Shown here in pieces: positions 57,039-64,000 of a stretch of DNA of 64,000 nucleotides. The translations under genes were made by a program, and so were the position numbers. This DNA is from Arthrobacter pascens (lineage in GTDB: Bacteria > Actinomycetota > Actinomycetes > Actinomycetales > Micrococcaceae): NCBI RefSeq assembly GCF_017052465.1, contig NZ_JAFHKT010000130.1:61556-125555 (forward strand). The letters are read 5' to 3'. Numbering within the stretch: position 1 is the first letter of the stretch; each line of letters begins with the position of its first letter. The notes beneath the pieces are model-generated. The model had not been told where the DNA came from, did no database searches, and worked only from the letters and a program-made list of their open reading frames with translations.

Positions 57039-58019
57039 ATGGCACTGACAGCATCAGTCAAGGAAGAACTGTCCCGCCTGGACATTAAGAAGTCCTCGGT
57101 ACGAAAGGCCGAAGTCTCGGCCATGCTCCGCTTCGCCGGAGGGCTCCACATCATTTCCGGCCGGATCGTCATCGAAGCCGAGGTGGACCTGGCATCGACG
57201 GCGAGGCGCCTGCGGGCGGCCATCGCAGAGGTGTACGGGCACCAGAGCGAAATCATCGTGGTCTCCGGCAGCGGGCTGCGGCGCGGCAGCCGCTACGTGG
57301 TGCGGGTGGTCCGTGACGGCGAGGCACTGGCTCGCCAGACCGGCCTCCTGGATGCCCGGGGGCGCCCGGTGCGGGGCCTTCCGTCGGTGGTGGTCAACGG
57401 GTCCGCCGCCGACGCCGAGGCCGTGTGGCGCGGCGCCTTCCTCGCCCACGGGTCGCTCACCGAGCCGGGCCGGTCGTCGTCGATGGAAGTCACCTGCCCC
57501 GGCCCGGAGTCGGCACTGGCCCTCGTCGGGGCCGCCCGCCGGCTTGGAATCCAGGCCAAGGCGCGGGAGGTCAGGGGAGTGGACCGCGTGGTGATCCGTG
57601 ACGGCGATACCATCGCCGCCCTGCTTACCAGGATGGGCGCGCACGACGCGCTCATGGTGTGGGAGGAACGGCGGATGCGCAAGGAAGTGCGGGCCACAGC
57701 CAACCGCCTCGCCAACTTTGACGACGCCAACCTCCGCCGCTCGGCCCAGGCCGCCGTGGCCGCCGGCGCACGGGTTGACCGCGCCCTGGAGATCCTGGGC
57801 GACGATGTCCCCGACCACCTGAAATACGCGGGGGAGCTCCGGGTAGCGCACAAGCAGGCCAGCCTCGACGAACTCGGCCGGCTTGCGGATCCGCCCATGA
57901 CCAAGGACGCAATCGCCGGCCGGATCCGGCGCCTGCTCGCCATGGCGGACAAACGCGCGTCCGATCTCGGCATTCCGGGGACGGATGCCAATGTGACGCC
58001 GGAAATGCTGGACGAGTAA
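57039..58019 (+). CDS. whiA: DNA-binding protein WhiA
   Basis: A 326-aa WhiA. The N-terminal half is a LAGLIDADG-endonuclease-like fold ([20 protein letters not shown], then [17 protein letters not shown]), and the C-terminal half is a helix-turn-helix ([20 protein letters not shown], then [11 protein letters not shown]). WhiA is a developmental regulator in Streptomyces and affects division in other Gram-positives; non-sporulating Actinobacteria keep it. ATG 57039, nine bases after the yvcK stop. Last gene of the rapZ-yvcK-whiA operon. Confidence 0.97.
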   Translation: MALTASVKEELSRLDIKKSSVRKAEVSAMLRFAGGLHIISGRIVIEAEVDLASTARRLRAAIAEVYGHQSEIIVVSGSGLRRGSRYVVRVVRDGEALARQTGLLDARGRPVRGLPSVVVNGSAADAEAVWRGAFLAHGSLTEPGRSSSMEVTCPGPESALALVGAARRLGIQAKAREVRGVDRVVIRDGDTIAALLTRMGAHDALMVWEERRMRKEVRATANRLANFDDANLRRSAQAAVAAGARVDRALEILGDDVPDHLKYAGELRVAHKQASLDELGRLADPPMTKDAIAGRIRRLLAMADKRASDLGIPGTDANVTPEMLDE

Positions 58020-58109
58020 CGGCGCCCCTAGAATCAAGACCAGATGGTGGACTTATCCGGCGGACCGCGAGTTACGGCTCGGAGGCAGCCAGATCCCGCC
58101 ATTGAGATT

Positions 58110-58131
58110 TCCGGGTGATCCGTCATCCGGA
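58110..58131 (+). other. Hairpin in the sod leader region
   Basis: TCCGGGTGA pairs with TCATCCGGA (one G-T wobble) around TCCG, 56 bp before the superoxide dismutase start and 90 bp after whiA. It may end whiA transcripts or be part of the sod leader. Confidence 0.35.
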
Positions 58132-58187
58132 TGCACAATCCGAGAGTTAGCAAACCGGACAAACTGTCCACGACATTGGAGGATTTT

Positions 58188-58811
58188 GTGACCGAGTACG
58201 TTCTGCCCGAACTCAAGTACGACTACGCAGCGCTGGAGCCCCACATCTCCGCGAAGATCATGGAGCTGCACCACAGCAAGCACCATGCCGCCTACGTAGC
58301 GGGCGCCAACAACGCGCTGGCCCAGCTTGCGGAAGCCCGCGAGAAGGGCGACTTTGCCAACATCAACCGCCTTTCCAAGGACCTGGCCTTCCACACGGGC
58401 GGCCACATCAACCACTCCGTGTTCTGGAACAACCTCTCGCCGGACGGTGGCGATAAGCCGGAAGGCGAGCTGGCTGCCGCCATCGATGACGCTTTCGGCT
58501 CGTTCGACGCTTTCCGCGCCCAGTTCTCCGCAGCCGCACTTGGCCTGCAGGGTTCCGGCTGGGGCTTCCTGGCCTACGAGCCCATCGGCGGCAACCTCGT
58601 CATCGAACAGCTTTATGACCAGCAGGGCAACGTGGCACTCGGCACCACGCCGCTGCTCATGCTGGACATGTGGGAGCACGCCTTCTACCTCGACTACGTC
58701 AACGTCAAGGCTGACTACGTTAAGGCCTTCTGGAACATCGTGAACTGGGCCGACGTCGCGCAGCGCTTCGCCGCAGCACGTGCCAACGCCACCGGTTTGA
58801 TCACGCTCTAA
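58188..58811 (+). CDS. sodA: Superoxide dismutase (Mn/Fe family)
   Basis: A 207-aa Fe/Mn superoxide dismutase. Metal ligands are His28 (in LHHSKHH), His76 (in HINHS), Asp160 and His164 (in LDMWEHAFY). [10 protein letters not shown] and the QQGN segment fit a Mn-type enzyme, though metal choice cannot be proven from sequence. The GTG at 58188 has GGAGG five bases upstream; the frame upstream to 58131 lacks a site. No signal peptide. Followed by a strong hairpin terminator. Confidence 0.96.
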   Translation: MTEYVLPELKYDYAALEPHISAKIMELHHSKHHAAYVAGANNALAQLAEAREKGDFANINRLSKDLAFHTGGHINHSVFWNNLSPDGGDKPEGELAAAIDDAFGSFDAFRAQFSAAALGLQGSGWGFLAYEPIGGNLVIEQLYDQQGNVALGTTPLLMLDMWEHAFYLDYVNVKADYVKAFWNIVNWADVAQRFAAARANATGLITL

Positions 58812-58883
58812 TCGGTTGTGACCCGCGCAACATGCGCTGGTAACAAACTTCACATTAGGCCCGTTTAGGGCCGAATTATGGAC

Positions 58884-58917
58884 GGTCCGCCCCCGCACTT
58901 GCGGGGGCGGACCTTCT
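58884..58917 (+). terminator. sod terminator
   Basis: GGTCCGCCCCCGC pairs perfectly with GCGGGGGCGGACC (13 bp) around ACTT, followed by TTCTT. About 73 bp after the sod stop. Confidence 0.75.
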
Positions 58918-59046
58918 TAAACGTAAGATGGATCACGGAAGGCGGTTAGCCTTCAGCAATGTGGCTGGTCGCCCTCCGATCTGGTAATCATCTCTGCCCA
59001 ATGGCGTGCGGGATCTGTTAGTTGGCTTGAACGCCCTCTCAACTAG

Positions 59047-60090
<1,044 letters not shown>

Positions 60091-60100
60091 GGTTAGCTAC

Positions 60101-61327
60101 ATGACATTTCACACCCTCAACGAACTGATCGCTGAAGGTGTCCGCGGGCGGTACATTCTGGTCAGAAGTGACCTGAATGTGCCGCTCGACGGCTCTACAG
60201 TGACTGACGACGGCCGCATCAAGGCCTCACTGCCAGTGCTGGGAAAGCTCACGGACGCCGGTGCCCGCGTGCTGGTAACAGCCCACCTGGGCCGCCCCAA
60301 GGGCGCCCCGGACGATAAGTACTCGCTCAAGCCCGCAGCCGACCGGCTGGCCGAGCTTGCGTCGTTCCCCGTCTCGCTCGCCGAGGACACGGTTGGACAG
60401 TCAGCGAAGGAGCTTGCGTCCTCGCTGCAGGACGGACAGGTCCTGGTCCTCGAAAACGTCCGCTTCGACGCCCGCGAAACCAGCAAGGACGACGCCGAGC
60501 GCGGCGCCTTTGCGGATGAGCTTGTGGCACTGACGGGCGACAACGGCGCCTTCGTGGATGACGCTTTCGGTGCAGTGCACCGCAAGCACGCCAGCGTCTA
60601 CGACGTCGCCACGCGGCTTCCCTCGTACCAGGGCGACCTTGTCCACACGGAAGTGGAGGTGCTGCGCAAGCTCACGGCAGACACCCAGCGCCCCTACGTG
60701 GTGGTCCTCGGCGGTTCGAAGGTTTCCGACAAGCTCGCTGTCATCGACAACCTCATCGGTAAGGCTGACACCATCCTCGTCGGCGGCGGCATGCTGTTCA
60801 CCTTCCTCGCGGCGGAGGGCCACCGCGTGGCCGGAAGCCTGCTGGAAGAGGACCAGATCCCCGTGGTCCAGGACTACCTCAAGCGCGCTGCCGATGCCGG
60901 CACCGAGTTTGTGGTGCCCACCGACGTTGTGGTTGCAGCGAAATTCGCCGCGGACGCAGACCATGAGACGGTCAGTGCAGATGCCATCGAAAGCAGCAGC
61001 TTCGGCGCCCAGGGCATAGGACTGGACATCGGACCGGACTCCGCAAAGGCCTTCGCCGAGCGGATTGGTGCTGCCAAGACAGTGTTCTGGAACGGCCCCA
61101 TGGGTGTCTTCGAATTCGAAGCCTTCTCCGGCGGCACGCGCGCCATAGCGCAGGCACTGACCGAGACGGACGCGTTCACCGTCGTGGGCGGCGGCGACTC
61201 CGCCGCCGCAGTCCGGACCCTCGGCTTCGCTGACGACCAGTTCGGGCACATTTCCACTGGAGGCGGCGCCAGCCTGGAATACCTTGAAGGCAAGGAACTC
61301 CCGGGCCTGAGCGTTCTGGACCGCTAA
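60101..61327 (+). CDS. pgk: Phosphoglycerate kinase
   Basis: A 408-aa phosphoglycerate kinase that makes ATP from 1,3-bisphosphoglycerate. [12 protein letters not shown] carries the N-domain substrate site, [20 protein letters not shown] the conserved loop, and [10 protein letters not shown] plus [11 protein letters not shown] the nucleotide domain. ATG 60101, ten bases after gap. A hairpin at 61340-61377 separates it from tpiA. Confidence 0.98.
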   Translation: MTFHTLNELIAEGVRGRYILVRSDLNVPLDGSTVTDDGRIKASLPVLGKLTDAGARVLVTAHLGRPKGAPDDKYSLKPAADRLAELASFPVSLAEDTVGQSAKELASSLQDGQVLVLENVRFDARETSKDDAERGAFADELVALTGDNGAFVDDAFGAVHRKHASVYDVATRLPSYQGDLVHTEVEVLRKLTADTQRPYVVVLGGSKVSDKLAVIDNLIGKADTILVGGGMLFTFLAAEGHRVAGSLLEEDQIPVVQDYLKRAADAGTEFVVPTDVVVAAKFAADADHETVSADAIESSSFGAQGIGLDIGPDSAKAFAERIGAAKTVFWNGPMGVFEFEAFSGGTRAIAQALTETDAFTVVGGGDSAAAVRTLGFADDQFGHISTGGGASLEYLEGKELPGLSVLDR

Positions 61328-61339
61328 ACACTCCCAGCC

Positions 61340-61377
61340 GGCAGGGCGCCTGAACCGCAGGTATCGGGCGCCCTGCC
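61340..61377 (+). other. Hairpin between pgk and tpiA
   Basis: GGCAGGGCGCC pairs with GGCGCCCTGCC (11 bp) around a 16-base loop, 12 bases after the pgk stop and 50 before tpiA. Without a T tract; may be a processing or attenuation site that tunes expression within the operon. Confidence 0.5.
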
Positions 61378-61426
61378 AGCTGCTTCACATGATCAGCACA
61401 TTTTGAGCCGCACTTTTGGAGAACAC

Positions 61427-62242
61427 GTGACAACGTCAACTAACGGCACTTTTGACCGCACCCCCTTCATTGCGGGCAACTGGAAGATGAACATGGACCA
61501 CGTCCAGGGCATCACCCTCCTGCAGAAGCTGGCCTGGACCCTGTCCGACGCCAAGCATGACTACAACCGGGTGGAAGTAGCCGTCTTCCCGCCTTTCACG
61601 GACCTTCGCGGCGTCCAGACGCTTGTCCAGGGCGATGAACTCGACGTCGCCTACGGCGCGCAGGACCTGTCCCAATTCGACTCCGGAGCCTACACCGGGG
61701 ACATCTCGGGGCAGTTCCTGAACAAGCTCGGGTGCAAGTACGTCCTGGTGGGGCACAGCGAACGCCGCACCATCCACAACGAGTCTGACGACGTTCTCAA
61801 CGCCAAGGTCAAGGCCGCCTTCCGCCACGGCGTCACTCCGGTGTTGTGCGTCGGAGAAGGCCTGGAGATCCGCCAGGCCGGCACCCATGTCCAGCACACG
61901 CTGGACCAGCTCCGCGCCAACGTTGAGGGTCTCGGGGCGGAGCAGGCCGCCGAGCTTGTGGTCGCTTACGAGCCTGTCTGGGCCATCGGCACGGGAGAAG
62001 TTGCCGGCCCCGAGGACGCCCAGGAAATGTGCGCCGCCATCCGGGCCGAGCTGACCGAACTGTTCGGTGCCGATGTCGCGGCCAAGGTGCGGCTGCTGTA
62101 CGGCGGCTCCGTCAAGGCCAACAACGCCGCGGCCATCCTCAACGAGCGTGACGTTGACGGCGTGTTGGTGGGCGGCGCCAGCCTCGACCCGGCCGAGTTT
62201 GCTAATATTGTCAGGTTCGAGAGTCACCTGGTGACGGACTAG
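61427..62242 (+). CDS. tpiA: Triosephosphate isomerase
   Basis: A 271-aa TIM-barrel enzyme interconverting dihydroxyacetone phosphate and glyceraldehyde 3-phosphate. Catalytic residues: Lys20 in NWKMN, His110 in VGHSERR, Glu182 in [11 protein letters not shown]. The phosphate-binding loop [10 protein letters not shown] is present. GTG 61427 has GGAGA five bases upstream. Third gene of the gap-pgk-tpiA-secG operon; secG follows after 49 bp. Confidence 0.98.
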   Translation: MTTSTNGTFDRTPFIAGNWKMNMDHVQGITLLQKLAWTLSDAKHDYNRVEVAVFPPFTDLRGVQTLVQGDELDVAYGAQDLSQFDSGAYTGDISGQFLNKLGCKYVLVGHSERRTIHNESDDVLNAKVKAAFRHGVTPVLCVGEGLEIRQAGTHVQHTLDQLRANVEGLGAEQAAELVVAYEPVWAIGTGEVAGPEDAQEMCAAIRAELTELFGADVAAKVRLLYGGSVKANNAAAILNERDVDGVLVGGASLDPAEFANIVRFESHLVTD

Positions 62243-62291
62243 TCCGGACACAGGTCAATCTCCCGCATTTCCTATTTTCTGAAAGGCCGTC

Positions 62292-62549
62292 GTGGACGTT
62301 CTTCATGTCATTCTGCAGATCCTCTTGGGCGTCACCAGCCTCCTGCTGACTTTGCTCATCCTGCTCCATAAGGGACGTGGCGGCGGCCTGTCGGACATGT
62401 TCGGCGGCGGAATGAGTTCCGGTCTGAGCTCCTCTGGTGTCGCGGAAAAGAACCTGAACAGGTTCACCGTCATCCTGGGCATCACCTGGGGGGCCGTCAT
62501 CATCGCCCTCGGCCTGCTGATGCGCTTCACCGGCACCGCTGACTCCTAA
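62292..62549 (+). CDS. secG: Preprotein translocase subunit SecG
   Basis: An 85-aa SecG, the third SecYEG subunit. Two membrane segments (ILQILLGVTSLLLTLLILL and FTVILGITWGAVIIALGLL) flank a Gly/Ser-rich cytoplasmic loop (GGGLSDMFGGGMSSG). GTG at 62292 has GAAAGG six bases upstream. Placement after tpiA is standard in Actinobacteria. Confidence 0.96.
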   Translation: MDVLHVILQILLGVTSLLLTLLILLHKGRGGGLSDMFGGGMSSGLSSSGVAEKNLNRFTVILGITWGAVIIALGLLMRFTGTADS

Positions 62550-62584
62550 CCACCTGACGCCACCGGGGACTCCGCACTAAACTG

Positions 62585-62607
62585 TGGCTGTTGAACCTTA
62601 ACAGCCA
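62585..62607 (+). other. Inverted repeat between secG and rbpA
   Basis: TGGCTGTT and AACAGCCA form a perfect 8-bp stem around a seven-base loop, 35 bp after secG and 26 bp before the rbpA GTG. Either the glycolytic operon's terminator or an rbpA leader element. Confidence 0.4.
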
Positions 62608-62633
62608 TGGTCCTTAGTAGTGAGGAGTTCCCG

Positions 62634-63017
62634 GTGGCGCATCCGTCTTCCGGCTTCCGGGGCACCCGCGTGGGTGTCACACACGGAACGGGACTGAAGA
62701 ATCAGGGCGACGGTCCGCCCGGCGAGCAGTTGCCGCGTATTCGTGTCTCCTACTGGTGCATCCAGGGACACGAGACGCGGCCTGTTTTCGTTAAGCTGCC
62801 GGAAGACCAGATCCCCGAAGTCTGGGACTGCCGCCACTGCGGGAAGCCGGCCTCCCGGCATCCCGGTGCGGCCCTGGACCCGGTACCGGTTGATGACGCC
62901 GACGGCTACAAGAGCCATCTGGACTACGTTAAAGAAAGACGCTCCAGCCAGGACGCGGAAGACGTCCTGGCTGGAGCGCTGAGAAGGCTACGAGCCGGCA
63001 GGGGCCTTCCGGACTAG
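62634..63017 (+). CDS. rbpA: RNA polymerase-binding protein RbpA
   Basis: A 127-aa RbpA, an actinobacteria-specific transcription factor that binds RNA polymerase and the principal sigma factor and helps open complexes form. Zinc ligands Cys42, His46, Cys66 and Cys69 are visible in YWCIQGHE and WDCRHCGK. The basic linker and C-terminal helix (VKERRSSQDAEDVLAGALRRL) are the sigma-interacting part. GTG 62634 has GAGGAG seven bases upstream. Its end overlaps the convergent pgl gene by 30 bases. Confidence 0.95.
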   Translation: MAHPSSGFRGTRVGVTHGTGLKNQGDGPPGEQLPRIRVSYWCIQGHETRPVFVKLPEDQIPEVWDCRHCGKPASRHPGAALDPVPVDDADGYKSHLDYVKERRSSQDAEDVLAGALRRLRAGRGLPD

Positions 63018-63806
63018 CTGCTCCGGCACCCGCGAGGCTGCATTCTCGTCAATCAGCCACAGCGTGCGTGAGCGGCCGGAGGGTCCCGCCGCCGGGACCT
63101 GGACAGGGTTGGCGCCTGCAAGGGCCAGCCCAACCGCTCCTGCCTTGTCCTCGCCGGCGACCACCATCCACACTTCTGCTGCGGTATTGATCGCGGGGAG
63201 CGTCAGGGAGATGCGTTGCGGCGGCGGCTTGGGGGAGTTGCGCACCCCCACGACCGTGAGCTGCTTCTCGCGGATGCCGCCCTGCTCAGGGAAGAGGGAC
63301 GCGATGTGGGCGTCGGGCCCCACACCCAGCAGGACGACGTCGAAGCGGGGCAGTTTGCCCGGGTTCTCGGGCCTGTCATCCGACATGTCGGCCGCGTGTT
63401 CAGCCGCTGCTGCCTCGCCGAGCCGGCGGGCGTAGTCTTCGGCAGCGAGTTCCGGCGTCTCGAAGTCATCCGACGAGCCCGGCTCGTGGACACGCTCAGG
63501 ATCAATGCTGATGTGCTGCAGCAGCGCCTCATGGGCCTGGAGCGTGTTGCGGTCTGGATCCTTGGCGCCGACGAAGCGCTCGTCACCCCACCAGAAGTTC
63601 ACCTTGGTCCAGTCCACGGCAGGCGCTGCCGGTGAATCCGCCACGGCCTTCAGGGTGCCGATGCCCACGGTGCCTCCGGTAAGCACCACCGTTGCTTCAC
63701 CGAATCTGTCCTGGACATCAACGAGCTTGGTGATCAGGCGAGCCGCGATGGCGGCCATGAGGACGGAAGAGTCTGGATGGATGCTTACTCTAGGGTCAGC
63801 GCTCAC
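62988..63806 (-). CDS. pgl: 6-phosphogluconolactonase
   Basis: A 272-aa Pgl/DevB enzyme that hydrolyses 6-phosphogluconolactone in the pentose phosphate pathway. VVLTGGTVGIGTL is the phosphate loop, NFWWGDERFVGAKDPDRN the active-site block, and LLGVGPDAHIASLFP the catalytic segment. I prefer GTG 63806: an upstream GTG (63818) sits only one base from the AAGGAG site, while 63806 is 11 bases away. It overlaps the end of opcA upstream and the end of rbpA downstream. Third gene of a zwf-opcA-pgl-type operon whose first gene is outside the window. Confidence 0.94.
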   Translation of the reverse strand: MSADPRVSIHPDSSVLMAAIAARLITKLVDVQDRFGEATVVLTGGTVGIGTLKAVADSPAAPAVDWTKVNFWWGDERFVGAKDPDRNTLQAHEALLQHISIDPERVHEPGSSDDFETPELAAEDYARRLGEAAAAEHAADMSDDRPENPGKLPRFDVVLLGVGPDAHIASLFPEQGGIREKQLTVVGVRNSPKPPPQRISLTLPAINTAAEVWMVVAGEDKAGAVGLALAGANPVQVPAAGPSGRSRTLWLIDENAASRVPEQLVRKAPAGS

Positions 63807-64000
63807 TGGGACGGACACTCCTTAGATTGGTACGTGGCAGTCCAATAGTAATCACTTCACCGAAGACTTCGTCGGGGTCGAGGCGGCGGAGTTCTTCGGC
63901 GAGGCAGTCGCGCAGGCTGCGTCGGGGGAGGGAGATGCGTTGGGCGGGCTGGCCGGGTTGGGTGAGTTCGGCGATGGAGAGTCCGGGGCGGAAGAGCTGG
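63796..64000 (-). CDS. opcA: Glucose-6-phosphate dehydrogenase assembly protein OpcA, C-terminal part
   Basis: Only the last 67 codons are in the window; the gene continues off the right end. The visible part, with RISLPRRSLRDCLAEELRRL and DPDEVFGEV, matches the OpcA C-terminus. OpcA activates glucose-6-phosphate dehydrogenase in Actinobacteria and cyanobacteria. TGA at 63796-63798 overlaps the pgl start by 11 bases, so the pair is translationally coupled. Confidence 0.85.
   Translation of the reverse strand, partial: QLFRPGLSIAELTQPGQPAQRISLPRRSLRDCLAEELRRLDPDEVFGEVITIGLPRTNLRSVRPSER

Overview
The window is high-GC, gene-dense chromosomal DNA from a high-GC Gram-positive bacterium, most likely Arthrobacter, Pseudarthrobacter or a close relative in the Micrococcaceae. 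The signs are WhiA, RbpA, EF-G2, OpcA next to 6-phosphogluconolactonase, a CoaE-GrpB fusion, a mycothiol-type maleylpyruvate isomerase, a Neisseria-like amylosucrase, and frequent GTG starts. I see no rRNA, tRNA, CRISPR array, phage or transposase. Almost all of it is coding, on both strands.

Layout. 1-13 kb holds accessory and stand-alone genes: the 3' end of an HrpB helicase, a 47-aa small ORF, EF-G2, an exported M23 peptidase with a Cys/Pro repeat tail, an alpha/beta hydrolase, amylosucrase, a wrecked beta-carbonic anhydrase, a YCII protein, a stand-alone LigD-type polymerase domain, a YrdC/YciO protein, a Tat-exported protein, a VOC protein and a membrane-anchored unknown. 13-22 kb is catabolic: a phosphoketolase, then a complete 3-hydroxybenzoate/gentisate cluster. 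One arm runs leftward (gentisate dioxygenase, fumarylpyruvate hydrolase, maleylpyruvate isomerase), with an IclR regulator, and a rightward pair follows (transporter and 3-hydroxybenzoate 6-hydroxylase). Two matching palindromes mark both control regions. 22-32 kb has a phosphate transporter behind a PHO-box-like repeat, polA, an Eis-type acetyltransferase and rpsA. 32-44 kb has YigZ, coaE-grpB overlapping uvrB, a Mn-riboswitch-like leader in front of a TerC membrane protein, an MFS exporter, a peptidase, a Ski2-like helicase and a methyltransferase. 44-48 kb is a heterodimeric ABC exporter with a YtrA-type GntR regulator. 48-58 kb has uvrA, a HAD phosphatase, an acyltransferase and uvrC-rapZ-yvcK-whiA. 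58-64 kb has sod, gap-pgk-tpiA-secG, rbpA, and the convergent pgl-opcA end of the pentose phosphate operon.

How the parts fit. The gentisate cluster should take 3-hydroxybenzoate to pyruvate and fumarate. The gap-pgk-tpi operon, pgl-opcA and the phosphoketolase cover central carbon flow, and amylosucrase would turn sucrose into glucan plus fructose. UvrA, UvrB, UvrC and Pol I cover nucleotide excision repair and gap filling. I found no unmistakably new multi-gene system. The most useful leads are regulatory (the paired IclR operators, the PHO box, the Mn-riboswitch leader, the SOS-like box at uvrA), the deleted carbonic anhydrase gene, and several small or unassigned proteins. All calls come from reading the sequence; no database search was run.
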